Assembly: GCF_000383595.1 (NCBI RefSeq)
Contig: NZ_KB911581.1
Coordinates: forward strand, 8,019,519 to 8,083,518
DNA length: 64,000 nucleotides
Direction: 5' to 3'
Origin: Streptomyces bottropensis ATCC 25435
GTDB lineage: Bacteria > Actinomycetota > Actinomycetes > Streptomycetales > Streptomycetaceae
In this document: in pieces, positions 25,490 to 33,739 of the stretch
How the letters are laid out: every line of letters starts with the position of its first letter
Numbering within the stretch: the stretch's first letter is position 1
The notes under the pieces: model-generated
Told to the model about the DNA's origin: nothing
Database searches by the model: none
What the model saw: only the letters and a program-made list of their open reading frames with translations
Position numbers and translations under genes: made by a program

Positions 25490-28027
25490 ATGTTCCGTAC
25501 CGCCCTGCGCAACGTGCTCTCGCACAAGGCCAGGCTTCTCATGACCGTGCTCGCGGTGATGCTCGGCGTCGCCTTCGTGTCGGGCACGCTGGTCTTCACG
25601 AACACCATCTCGGACGCGCTGCAGAAGAGTTCGGCCAAGGGCTTCGACCACGTGGACGTCGCGGTCCAGTCGGGGTACCGGCCGGACGAGGGCGACACCG
25701 TCGCCGAGCAGCCGAAGCTGACGCCCGAGCTGCTGAAGAAGGTCGAGGGGGTGCCCGGCGCCGAGTCGGCCATCGGTGTGGTGAGCGGGTTCGCCGCCCT
25801 CGCCGACAAGGACGGCAAGCTGATCGGCGGCGGCTTCCAGTCGCAGGGCGGGAACTTCTGGGGCACGGACGACCCCCGCTATCCGATCGAGGACGGCGCC
25901 GCACCCAAGGGCGCGGACGAGGTCGCCATCGACGCGGAGACCGCGAAGCGGGCCGGTTACGAGGTGGGCGACACCATCCGGATGTCCGTCGACGGTCCGG
26001 TCCTCACCCCCACCGTGGCCGGGATCTTCACGACCGACGACGGCAATGTGGCGGCCGGCGGCAGCCTCGCCCTGTTCGACACGGCGACCGCGCAGAAGCT
26101 GTTCCACGTCGAGGGCGAGTACGACGAGATCACCGTGACCGCGGCGGACGGCACCAGCCAGACCCAGCTGCGCAAGGCCGTCGACCAGGTGCTCCCCGAG
26201 GACACCGCGTCCACCATCACCGGCCGGCAGCTCGCCGACCAGCAGGCCACGCAGATCGCCGCCCAGATGAGCGGCATGAAGAACGCGCTGCTGGTCTTCG
26301 CCGGGATCGCCCTGTTCGTGGGCACGTTCATCATCGCCAACACCTTCACGATGCTCGTCGCCCAGCGCACCAAGGAGCTGGCGCTGCTGCGCGCGGTCGG
26401 CGCCTCCCGCCGCCAGGTGACGCGGTCCGTGCTGATCGAGGCGTTCGTGGTGGGCACGGTCGCCGCGGTCACCGGTCTCGCCGCCGGTGTCGGCATCGGC
26501 GCCGGGATGCGGGCCCTGATCAGCACCCTCGGCGAGACGGTCCCGGACGGCCCGCTGGTGGTCTCCCCCGGCACCGTCGTCACCGCCCTGCTGGTCGGCG
26601 TACTGATCACCATGGTGGCCGCCTGGCTGCCGGGCCGCCGCGCCGCGAGGATCCCGCCGGTCGCCGCCATGAGCAGCGTCCACGCGAAGGCGACGGCCAA
26701 GTCGCTCGTCGTGCGGAACACGCTGGGCGCGCTGCTGGCGGGCGCGGGCGTGGCCACCGTCCTGTACGCCACCACGATGGACGGCTCGGACGGCCAGGCG
26801 CCGATGGGCATCGGCGCGGTCCTCCTGATCATCGGTGTCTTCGTCCTCACGCCCCTCCTCTCCCGCCCGCTGATCGCCGCCGCGGCACCCCTCATGCGGG
26901 TCTTCGGGATCTCCGGCAAGCTCGCCCGGCAGAACTCCGTGCGCAATCCGCGCCGCACCGCCGCGACCGCCTCGGCGCTGATGATCGGCCTGACGCTGAT
27001 CACCGGTATGACGGTGATGGCGGGCAGCCTGCAGCAGGCCATCGCCAGGATGGCCGCCGACGCGATCAAGGCGGACTACGTCGTCTCGATGACCAGCGGC
27101 AGCTACCTCTCCCCGGACGTGGAGAAGAAGCTGTCCGCCACCGAGGGCGTCACCGCCGTCTCCCCGCTGCGCAACGCCGAGTCCCGCATCGGGGACGAGA
27201 CCGAGTACCTCACGGGCGTGAACGGCGCGGCCATCGGCAAGGTCACCGACCTGCCCGTCGACGAAGGGACGTTCAGGGTCGGCGGCTCGGACGTCGTCGT
27301 CGACGCGGACACCGCCGCCCGACGCGGCTGGAAGGCCGGCTCGGAGTTCACCGCCGGCTTCGAGGGCGGCGAGAAGCAGAAGCTGAAGGTCGCCGGGGTC
27401 TACGAGAGCAACGAAGTGATCCGGGGCATCCTCCTGGACAACGCCACGCTCTCCGGACGGCTGCCGGCCTCCGCCGACCCGGCCGACATGATGGTCATGG
27501 TCAAGACCTCGGCGGGCGCCTCCGACGCCACCAAGGACCGGCTGGAGAAGGCCCTCGGCGAGAACCCGGCGATCAAGGTCCAGAGCGGCCAGGACCTCTC
27601 CGACGACATCGCGCAGATGTTCACGCTGATGCTGAACATGCTCTACGGCCTGCTGGCCATGGCCGTGATCGTCGCCGTCCTCGGTGTCATCAACACCCTG
27701 GCCATGTCGGTCTTCGAGCGTTCGCAGGAGATCGGCATGCTCCGCGCGATCGGTCTCGACCGGCGGGGCATCAAGCGGATGGTCCGTCTGGAGTCGCTCG
27801 TCATCTCCCTCTTCGGCGGTGTCCTCGGCATCGGCCTCGGCGTCTTCTTCGGCTGGGCCGCCGGCGAACTCCTCGCCAGCAGGATGCCGACGTACGAACT
27901 GGTCCTCCCCTGGGCCCGGATGGCGATCTTCCTCCTGCTCGCCGCCACGGTCGGCATCCTGGCCGCGCTGTGGCCGGCCCGCCGCGCGGCGAAGCTCAAC
28001 ATGCTCTCGGCGATCAAGGCCGAGTAG
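25490..28027 (+). CDS. ABC transporter permease, FtsX/MacB family
   Basis: The 845-residue permease has an N-terminal transmembrane helix (LLMTVLAVMLGVAFVSGTLVF) and a large extracytoplasmic domain. Three helices follow around residues 265-390, then a second TM helix region, a second extracytoplasmic domain, and three C-terminal helices. This is the duplicated FtsX-like layout. Typical EIGMLRAIG and LALLRAVGASRRQV couplings are present. Such two-gene systems usually export peptides, lipids or antibiotics or act in envelope stress. Substrate unknown. A 13-bp-stem terminator follows. Confidence 0.9.
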   Translation: MFRTALRNVLSHKARLLMTVLAVMLGVAFVSGTLVFTNTISDALQKSSAKGFDHVDVAVQSGYRPDEGDTVAEQPKLTPELLKKVEGVPGAESAIGVVSGFAALADKDGKLIGGGFQSQGGNFWGTDDPRYPIEDGAAPKGADEVAIDAETAKRAGYEVGDTIRMSVDGPVLTPTVAGIFTTDDGNVAAGGSLALFDTATAQKLFHVEGEYDEITVTAADGTSQTQLRKAVDQVLPEDTASTITGRQLADQQATQIAAQMSGMKNALLVFAGIALFVGTFIIANTFTMLVAQRTKELALLRAVGASRRQVTRSVLIEAFVVGTVAAVTGLAAGVGIGAGMRALISTLGETVPDGPLVVSPGTVVTALLVGVLITMVAAWLPGRRAARIPPVAAMSSVHAKATAKSLVVRNTLGALLAGAGVATVLYATTMDGSDGQAPMGIGAVLLIIGVFVLTPLLSRPLIAAAAPLMRVFGISGKLARQNSVRNPRRTAATASALMIGLTLITGMTVMAGSLQQAIARMAADAIKADYVVSMTSGSYLSPDVEKKLSATEGVTAVSPLRNAESRIGDETEYLTGVNGAAIGKVTDLPVDEGTFRVGGSDVVVDADTAARRGWKAGSEFTAGFEGGEKQKLKVAGVYESNEVIRGILLDNATLSGRLPASADPADMMVMVKTSAGASDATKDRLEKALGENPAIKVQSGQDLSDDIAQMFTLMLNMLYGLLAMAVIVAVLGVINTLAMSVFERSQEIGMLRAIGLDRRGIKRMVRLESLVISLFGGVLGIGLGVFFGWAAGELLASRMPTYELVLPWARMAIFLLLAATVGILAALWPARRAAKLNMLSAIKAE

Positions 28028-28056
28028 CCGCCCGGGAGAAGTGGTGCCGACGTGCG

Positions 28057-28087
28057 GGGCCCCCGTTCCGGTGTGGAACGGGGGCCC
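28057..28087. terminator. Hairpin terminator between convergent genes
   Basis: GGGCCCCCGTTCC (28057-28069) and its exact complement (28075-28087) form a 13-bp stem with a GGTGT loop, 29 bases after the permease stop and before the convergent methyltransferase end. Confidence 0.85.
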
Positions 28088-28130
28088 TGCGCGCACCCCT
28101 GGACGGCCGTTCACGCCTCCGTACGGATCG

Positions 28131-29432
28131 TCAGGCGCCCCAGGTCCGGGCCCTGAGCGGGAGCCCCGACGCACCCCCTTCCGGGGGCCGTACGGCCAGT
28201 ACCTGGTTGACGCCGAGGCGGTTGCGTTCGAAGCCGAGGGCGCAGGCGGCCATGTAGAGGCGCCAGACGCGGGCGCGGCCGGGACCGGCGAGGGCCACCG
28301 CCCGGGCCCACCCCGCTTCGAGGCGGCCGACCCACGCGCGCAGGGTGAGGGCGTAGTGCTCGCGCAGGGACTCCACGTCCCGGACCTCGAACCCGGCGCG
28401 TTCGAGCAGGGTGACGGTGGTGCCGAGGGGGGCGAGTTCGCCGTCGGGGAAGACGTACGCGTCGATGAAGCCGTCGAGGGAGTACGTGTTCTCGTCGGGC
28501 TGCGGGCGCCGTGAGATCTGGTGGTTGAGGAGCCGTCCGCCGGGGGCGAGCAGCCGGTACAGGTTCCCGGCGTACTCCAGGTACTTTTCGGCGCCGACGT
28601 GTTCGGCCATGCCGATGGAGGAGATCGCGTCGTAGGGCCCGTCGCCGACGTCCCGGTAGTCCTGGACGCGGATCTCGACGCGGTCGGTCAGGCCCGCGTC
28701 GGCCACGCGCTTACGGGCGTACGTCGCCTGTTCCTGCGAGAGGGTGACGCCGACGACGTGCGCGCCGTACTCGCGGGCCGCGTGCAGGGCCATGGAGCCC
28801 CAGCCGCAGCCGACGTCGAGGAGCCGCGTCCCCGGGGCCGGAGCGAGTTTGCGGCAGACGAGATCGAGCTTGTCGTGCTGGGCGGCTTCGAGGGTGGTGG
28901 TGTCGTCGGGGGCCGCCCAGTAGGCGCAGGAGTACACCATCGACGGGCCGAGGACGATCTCGTAGAAGTCGTTGCCCACGTCGTAGTGGTGGCTGACGGC
29001 CCGTCTGTCGGTGCGTCTGGTGTGCCGGTGGCGGGCGCGGACCTCCTCGCCGGGGGGTTCGGGCGGCAGCAGGACGGCCGGGCCGGCCAGCCTCAGCAGG
29101 TCCTTGACGGCCGCGCGGGACTCCGGGTCGCGCAGGGTACGGGTCAGGCTCCGGGTGCCCTCGTCCCGCTCCCAGACGTGCTCGGCCACGAGGTCCAGCA
29201 GGGCGTAGAAGTCCCCTTCGACGCCGAGGTCGCCGGCGACCCAGGCGCGGGCCAGGCCCAGTTCGCCCGGCTTCCACAGCATCCGGCGCAGGGCCCGGCG
29301 GTTGCGTACCACCAGGGTGGGGGCGTCCGGTGGGCCCGCCGTCGATCCGTCCCAGGCCCGCAGCCGGACCGGGAGCGGTTCTCCCGCCAGCTGCTCGAAC
29401 AGGTTCCTCAGCCGCGACGCGGCGTCCCGCAT
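28131..29432 (-). CDS. Cyclopropane-fatty-acyl-phospholipid synthase-family methyltransferase
   Basis: The 433-residue protein has the CFA-synthase layout. An N-terminal domain (FEQLAGEPLPVRLRAWDGS) is followed by the link HHYDVGNDFYEIVLGPSMVYSCAYW, the SAM-binding LLDVGCGWGSMALHAAREYG, GVTLSQEQATYARKR, and the C-terminal GFERNRLGVNQVLA. It would transfer a methylene or methyl group from SAM to unsaturated acyl chains of membrane lipids. The ATG at 29432 has GGAGG eight bases upstream; the longer open frame to 29486 was rejected. Confidence 0.9.
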   Translation of the reverse strand: MRDAASRLRNLFEQLAGEPLPVRLRAWDGSTAGPPDAPTLVVRNRRALRRMLWKPGELGLARAWVAGDLGVEGDFYALLDLVAEHVWERDEGTRSLTRTLRDPESRAAVKDLLRLAGPAVLLPPEPPGEEVRARHRHTRRTDRRAVSHHYDVGNDFYEIVLGPSMVYSCAYWAAPDDTTTLEAAQHDKLDLVCRKLAPAPGTRLLDVGCGWGSMALHAAREYGAHVVGVTLSQEQATYARKRVADAGLTDRVEIRVQDYRDVGDGPYDAISSIGMAEHVGAEKYLEYAGNLYRLLAPGGRLLNHQISRRPQPDENTYSLDGFIDAYVFPDGELAPLGTTVTLLERAGFEVRDVESLREHYALTLRAWVGRLEAGWARAVALAGPGRARVWRLYMAACALGFERNRLGVNQVLAVRPPEGGASGLPLRARTWGA

Positions 29433-29589
29433 GGCGCACACCTCCGTGACAAGAGATCCCGGAATGTCCAATGCCACGGTAATCACCTGCGGGGCTGTGC
29501 CGTATTCCCGCCGGAGGTGTGTTCTTCGGTTGCGGGTGGGTCACGGCCCTTCGGGACCGAAAGACACGGCCCTTCGGGCCCGAAAGGCT

Positions 29590-29658
29590 CGGGGCGCAGC
29601 CCCTGCTTCTCAGGGGCGCGGGGAACTGCGCGAGAAGCCCCCACCGGACCCGCGCCCG
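29590..29658 (+). repeat. Streptomyces-type intergenic repeat, copy C
   Basis: The element contains GGGGCGCAGCCCCTGC and the core GGGGCGCGGGGAACTGCGCG and runs through ACCGGACCCGCGCCCGC. It is nearly identical to copy B at 19478. It lies in the 335-bp gap between ndh and the CFA-like gene, upstream of the latter. Confidence 0.8.
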
Positions 29659-29700
29659 CAGACCGACCGCACCCCCCCGCGAACTCCCCCGCGAAACGCC

Positions 29701-29737
29701 GAAGGCCTCCCGCACCACGGATGGCGGGAGGCCCTTC
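29701..29737 (-). terminator. Terminator hairpin after ndh
   Basis: GAAGGCCTCCCGC (29701-29713) pairs with GCGGGAGGCCCTTC (29725-29737), interrupted by one bulged base. It lies 31 bases downstream of the ndh stop. Confidence 0.7.
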
Positions 29738-29767
29738 GAGCAAGGAACAGCGCGGTGACCGGAAGGG

Positions 29768-31153
29768 TCAGGAGGCCTTGGCCTTCTCCTCGGTCTTGGC
29801 CGGGGCCGCGGCGACCGGCGCCGGCTTGGCCGCCTCGTAGAACTCCTCGCGAGGAGTCTCGATGGCGCCCAGGGAGACGACCTCACGCTTGAGGAACATC
29901 GCGAGGGTCCAGTCCGCGAAGACCCGGATCTTCCGGTTCCACGTCGGCATGGCGAGACCGTGGTAGCCACGGTGCATGTACCACGCGAGACGGCCCTTGA
30001 GCTTGATCTTCATCTTGCCCATGACGATCATCGCGACACCCTTGTGGAGGCCGAGGCCCGCCACCGCACCCTTGTTGGAGTGCGCGTACTCCTTCTGCGG
30101 GAAGCCCCGCATGCCGGAGACCACGTTGTCGCCGAGGACCTTCGCCTGACGCAGCGCGTGCTGCGCGTTCGGCGGGCACCAGGCGTTCTCGACGCCGGCC
30201 TTGCGGGCGGCGACGTCGGGCACCTGGGCGTTGTCGCCCGCGGCCCAGATGTAGTCGGTGCCGGTGACCTGGAGGGTCGGCTGGGCGTCCACGTGGCCGC
30301 GGGGGCCGAGGGGGAGGCCGTAGCGCGAGAGGACCGGGTTCGGCTTGACGCCGGCGGTCCAGACGATCGTGTTGGAGTCGACCTCCAGGCCGTTCTTCAG
30401 CACGACGTGGCCGTCGACGCAGGAGTCCATGGAGGTGTTGAGGTAGACCTCGACCCCACGGCCCTCCAGGTGCTCCTTGCCGTACAGACCGAGCTTGGGG
30501 CCGACCTCGGGGAGGATCTTGTCGGCGGCGTCGACGAGCACGAAGCGCATGTCCTCGCGGGACACGCTCTTGTAGTACTTCGCGGCGTCGCGGGCCATGT
30601 CCTCGACCTCGCCGATGGTCTCGGCACCGGCGAACCCGCCGCCCACGAAGACGAAGGTCAACGCCTTGCGGCGGACGTCCTCGTCGGTCGTGGAGTCGGC
30701 CTTGTCCAGCTGCTCCAGCACGTGGTTGCGCAGGCCGATGGCCTCCTCGATGCCCTTCATGCCGATGCCCTGCTCGGCGAGGCCGGGGATCGGGAAGGTC
30801 CGGGAGACCGCGCCGAGCGCGATCACCAGGTAGTCGAAGGGCAGCTCGTACGCCTCGCCGACCAGCGGGGCGATCGAGGCGACCTTGCGGTCCTGGTCGA
30901 TGGTGGTGACCCGACCGGTGAGGACCTCCGCCTTCGGCAGCACGCGTCGCAGCGGGACGACGACGTGCCGGGGGGAGATGCTGCCGGCGGCGGCTTCGGG
31001 GAGGAAGGGCTGGTAGGTCATGTACGACCGGGGGTCGACGACCGTGACGGTCGCCTCGCCGTAGCGCATCTTCTTGAGGATGCGCCGAGCTGCGTACAGG
31101 CCTACGTACCCACCGCCTACTACGAGGATCCTGGGACGCTCCGTGGTGCTCAT
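29768..31153 (-). CDS. ndh: Type II NADH dehydrogenase
   Basis: This membrane-associated FAD enzyme passes electrons from NADH to quinone without pumping protons. The 461-residue protein has the N-terminal FAD motif ILVVGGGYVGLYAA, the second dinucleotide motif FVFVGGGFAGAETIGEVE, YIWAAGDNAQVPD and the quinone-side AQHALRQA. The C-terminus ends in an Ala/Pro/Lys tail. The ATG at 31153 has a weak ribosome site; a 108-codon open extension upstream is not protein-like. A near-consensus Rex operator lies about 310 bases upstream, so expression is probably redox-controlled. Confidence 0.93.
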   Translation of the reverse strand: MSTTERPRILVVGGGYVGLYAARRILKKMRYGEATVTVVDPRSYMTYQPFLPEAAAGSISPRHVVVPLRRVLPKAEVLTGRVTTIDQDRKVASIAPLVGEAYELPFDYLVIALGAVSRTFPIPGLAEQGIGMKGIEEAIGLRNHVLEQLDKADSTTDEDVRRKALTFVFVGGGFAGAETIGEVEDMARDAAKYYKSVSREDMRFVLVDAADKILPEVGPKLGLYGKEHLEGRGVEVYLNTSMDSCVDGHVVLKNGLEVDSNTIVWTAGVKPNPVLSRYGLPLGPRGHVDAQPTLQVTGTDYIWAAGDNAQVPDVAARKAGVENAWCPPNAQHALRQAKVLGDNVVSGMRGFPQKEYAHSNKGAVAGLGLHKGVAMIVMGKMKIKLKGRLAWYMHRGYHGLAMPTWNRKIRVFADWTLAMFLKREVVSLGAIETPREEFYEAAKPAPVAAAPAKTEEKAKAS

Positions 31154-31590
31154 GCCATCGAGTATGTACCCGCCATCCGGGGGTCGCTCGTGCGCCCCTT
31201 CACAAGCTTCCTCGCACCCTCTGCTACACTGCGCGACCCCTTTGGCCCGAACCATGGCCCGCCAGGGGTACCGGCCGGGGGGTTTGCCCGTTGTCAATGC
31301 CGCGTGAACTGCCGTTCCGGCTCCCCGGAGGCCCTGGACCACGCCTCGGTTCCACACGGACGAGACCCCTGCGAAACCCCTGCGGGAACACCCTGTTGAC
31401 CCCTCGGAGCCCTTGAAGGCTCTGCCCAGCCTCAAAACATCCCTCAACAGGGGCGATTCTCTTGTGAAGAACTTCACGAAGTTTCTCGGCGCCTGCTCGA
31501 CGAGGGGCGCCGGGGCACCCCTCGGACGCGCTCATACGTTATCCGAACAGCTCAAGCGAGGCTACCGGCGAGTAGTAAAGCCGTGCCGGC
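31154..31590. other. 437-bp region upstream of ndh
   Basis: Apart from the Rex-type site at 31462-31480 no gene or RNA was recognised. A partial Rex-like half site (TTGTGAA on the minus strand, about 31199-31206) lies close to the ndh start. If transcription starts at the upstream site, ndh would have an untranslated leader of about 300 bases. Confidence 0.4.
31462..31480. promoter_or_regulatory. Rex-type redox operator
   Basis: TTGTGAAGAACTTCACGAA matches the Rex consensus TTGTGAA-N4-TTCACAA at all but one position. Rex is the NADH/NAD+-sensing repressor of respiratory genes in Streptomyces. The site lies upstream of ndh, a plausible target. Confidence 0.8.
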
Positions 31591-32532
31591 CTACGCCACG
31601 GACCAGGCGATTCCGTCCAGAATGTCGTGTTCGCTCACCACGACCTCCGGCGCGCCGATCCGCTCCATGATCGAGAGGAGGACCAGGGCCCCCGCGGCGA
31701 TCACGTCCACCCGCCCGGGATGCATCGAGGGCACCGCCGCCCGCTCGGCGTGCGTCGACCGCAGCAGCCACTCGGTGATCTCGCGGACGCGGTCGTGGGA
31801 GACCCGGGAGTGGTGGATGGCCACCGAGTCGTACGCGGGCAGGTCCTGGGCGATCGCGGAGATCGTGGTCACCGAACCGGCGAGCCCCACGAGGGTGTGC
31901 GCCTCCCGCAGGGGGACGTCCCGCTCGGCGAGGTCGAGGGCCGCCTCGATGTCGGCGCGGATCGCGGCGATCTCCTCCGGCCCGGGAGGATCGACGACGG
32001 CGCCGTCCCGGACGAGGTGCCGCTCGGTCAGCCGTACACAGCCGATGTCCACGGAACGGGCGCCGCGCACCCGCCCGTCCCCGACGACGAACTCGGTGGA
32101 GCCGCCGCCGATGTCCACCACCAGGTACGGCCGGGCCAGGTCGGTCAGCCCCGTCAGCTCCTTGGTCGCGCCGGTGAAGGAGAACTCGGCCTCCCGGTCA
32201 CCGGAGATCACCTCGGGCTCGACGCCGAGGATGTCGAACACCCCCCGCACGAACTCGTCCCGGTTCTCCGCGTCCCGGGAGGCGGAGGTGGCCACGAAGC
32301 GGACGCGCTCGGCGCCCAGTTCCTTGATGACCGCCGCGTACTCCCGGCAGGCCCCGAAGGTCCGCTCCAGCGCCTCGGGCGCCAGCCGGCCGGTGCGGTC
32401 CACGCCCTGGCCGAGCCGGACGATGGTCATCCGCCGGTCCAGCTCCACCAGTTCACCGGTGGCCGGGTCGCAGTCCGCGACGAGGAGGCGGATGGAGTTC
32501 GTGCCGCAGTCGACGGCGGCGACCCGGGTCAC
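31591..32532 (-). CDS. ppx: Exopolyphosphatase/GppA-family phosphatase
   Basis: The 313-residue protein has the ASKHA-fold phosphate loops VAAVDCGTNSIRLLVAD (start), DIGGGSTEFVVG and GLAGSVTT, and hydrolyses polyphosphate or guanosine pentaphosphate. It is of the short actinobacterial Ppx type. The GTG overlaps the DUF501 stop as GTGA; the longer open frame to 32679 was rejected. It is the last gene of the eno - divIC - DUF501 - ppx block. Confidence 0.9.
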   Translation of the reverse strand: MTRVAAVDCGTNSIRLLVADCDPATGELVELDRRMTIVRLGQGVDRTGRLAPEALERTFGACREYAAVIKELGAERVRFVATSASRDAENRDEFVRGVFDILGVEPEVISGDREAEFSFTGATKELTGLTDLARPYLVVDIGGGSTEFVVGDGRVRGARSVDIGCVRLTERHLVRDGAVVDPPGPEEIAAIRADIEAALDLAERDVPLREAHTLVGLAGSVTTISAIAQDLPAYDSVAIHHSRVSHDRVREITEWLLRSTHAERAAVPSMHPGRVDVIAAGALVLLSIMERIGAPEVVVSEHDILDGIAWSVA

Positions 32533-33071
32533 TGGTCGTCCCCCTCGGAGGTCGCCGGCGCGGGCACCACGCACGGGCCCTTCGCCCACCACTGAGGCAG
32601 CATCGCGATCGCCTCGTCGCCCAGCGGGTTGACGCCGGGGCCGGCGGCCAGCGAGTGCCCCACGAGGACGTGCAGGCACTTCACCCGGTCCGGCATGCCG
32701 CCGGCGCTCGGGAAGCCCTCCAGGACCTCGATCTCGTCACGCCGGGCGATGTAGTCCTCGTGCGCGGCCCGGTAGGCGGCGGCCAGTTCGGGGTCCGTGG
32801 CCAGCCGCTGCGTCATCTCCTTCATCACGCCGTTGGCCTCCAGCGTGCCGATCGCGGAGGCCGCGCGCGGGCACGTCAGGTAGTACGTCGTGGGGAAGGG
32901 CGTGCCGTCCGGCAGGCGCGGGGCCGTCTCGACGACGTCCGGCTGCCCGCAGGGACAGCGGTGCGCGATCGCGCGGAGGCCGCGCGGGGGGCGCCCGAGC
33001 TGCTGCTGGAAGGCCTCGACGTCGGCGTCGGTCGGCTCGGTGCGCGGGGTGGTCGGCGGAGGGGTCTGCAT
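32529..33071 (-). CDS. DUF501-family protein
   Basis: The 180-residue protein carries the DUF501 pattern: LGRPPRGLRAIAHRCPCGQPDVVET, YYLTCPRAASAIGTLEA and DRVKCLHVLVGHSLAAG. Conserved Cys and His residues (HRCPCG, LTCP, KCLHVL) suggest a metal or redox site. The function is unknown, but the position between divIC and ppx is conserved in actinobacteria. Confidence 0.88.
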   Translation of the reverse strand: MQTPPPTTPRTEPTDADVEAFQQQLGRPPRGLRAIAHRCPCGQPDVVETAPRLPDGTPFPTTYYLTCPRAASAIGTLEANGVMKEMTQRLATDPELAAAYRAAHEDYIARRDEIEVLEGFPSAGGMPDRVKCLHVLVGHSLAAGPGVNPLGDEAIAMLPQWWAKGPCVVPAPATSEGDDQ

Positions 33072-33099
33072 ATCCTGCTACTCAAGTCCTCGGTGTGGC

Positions 33100-33612
33100 T
33101 CATCGGTTCACGGTCACGAAGGTGGCCGCTCGGCTGTCGGCGGCGTCGGCCTTGTCGACCCCGTCCCAGACATTGGTGTACCAGGGGCGGTCGGCCGCCC
33201 CCTGTGTCGTACGGGACTGCTTCGCCGCGTCCGGGTCGATCATGGTGTAGCCGGTCTCGCCCGGCATCACGTAGTGCAGCCGCTCCCGGATGCGCTGCTC
33301 GGCGTACGCGTCGTCCTGCCAGCGCGCCTTGAGGTCGCGCAGCTCCTCGACCCGCTCGCGCGCCTCCTGGCGCTGCCGCTGCGTGTCGGCGATCTCGGCG
33401 CGCTGGGAGACGTACTGCCTTATGGGATAGGCGAGCGCCACGATCATCGAGCAGAGGACGAGGGCGAGCAGCGCGGCCCGGCCGGTCAGCCGGGAGCGAC
33501 GGGCCTGGCGTTTGGTCTGCGAGCGGTAGACCCGGGCGGCCGTCTGCTCGCCGAGCACCTTCAGCCGGGTCGCGGTGGAGAAACGGTCCCGGTCCCGGTC
33601 CTTCACGGCCAT
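33100..33612 (-). CDS. divIC: DivIC/FtsB-family septum formation protein
   Basis: The 170-residue protein has a basic cytoplasmic N-terminus, one transmembrane helix (AALLALVLCSMIVALAY), and a periplasmic coiled coil (QRAEIADTQRQRQEARERVEEL). The FtsB-like ending RIRERLHYVMPGETGYTMIDPD follows. In Streptomyces DivIC supports sporulation septation together with FtsL. The ATG at 33612 was chosen over the open extension to 33723. The next gene upstream on the same strand is eno. Confidence 0.88.
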   Translation of the reverse strand: MAVKDRDRDRFSTATRLKVLGEQTAARVYRSQTKRQARRSRLTGRAALLALVLCSMIVALAYPIRQYVSQRAEIADTQRQRQEARERVEELRDLKARWQDDAYAEQRIRERLHYVMPGETGYTMIDPDAAKQSRTTQGAADRPWYTNVWDGVDKADAADSRAATFVTVNR

Positions 33613-33739
33613 GTCCCGCGCCCCTTCTTCCGCCTTCTCCCACGCGCACGCGCGTACGTCCCCGCACACGGTACGGGACCGGTACGGGGACGTACGTACG
33701 ACTGGCGCGGGCTTGACCCTCAACGGGTCAGCCGGCGGC

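Noticed and set aside
25457..28174. 905-residue minus-strand open frame
   Set aside because: It is exactly antisense to the FtsX-type permease and consists of Arg/Gly/His/Asp-rich sequence without motifs.
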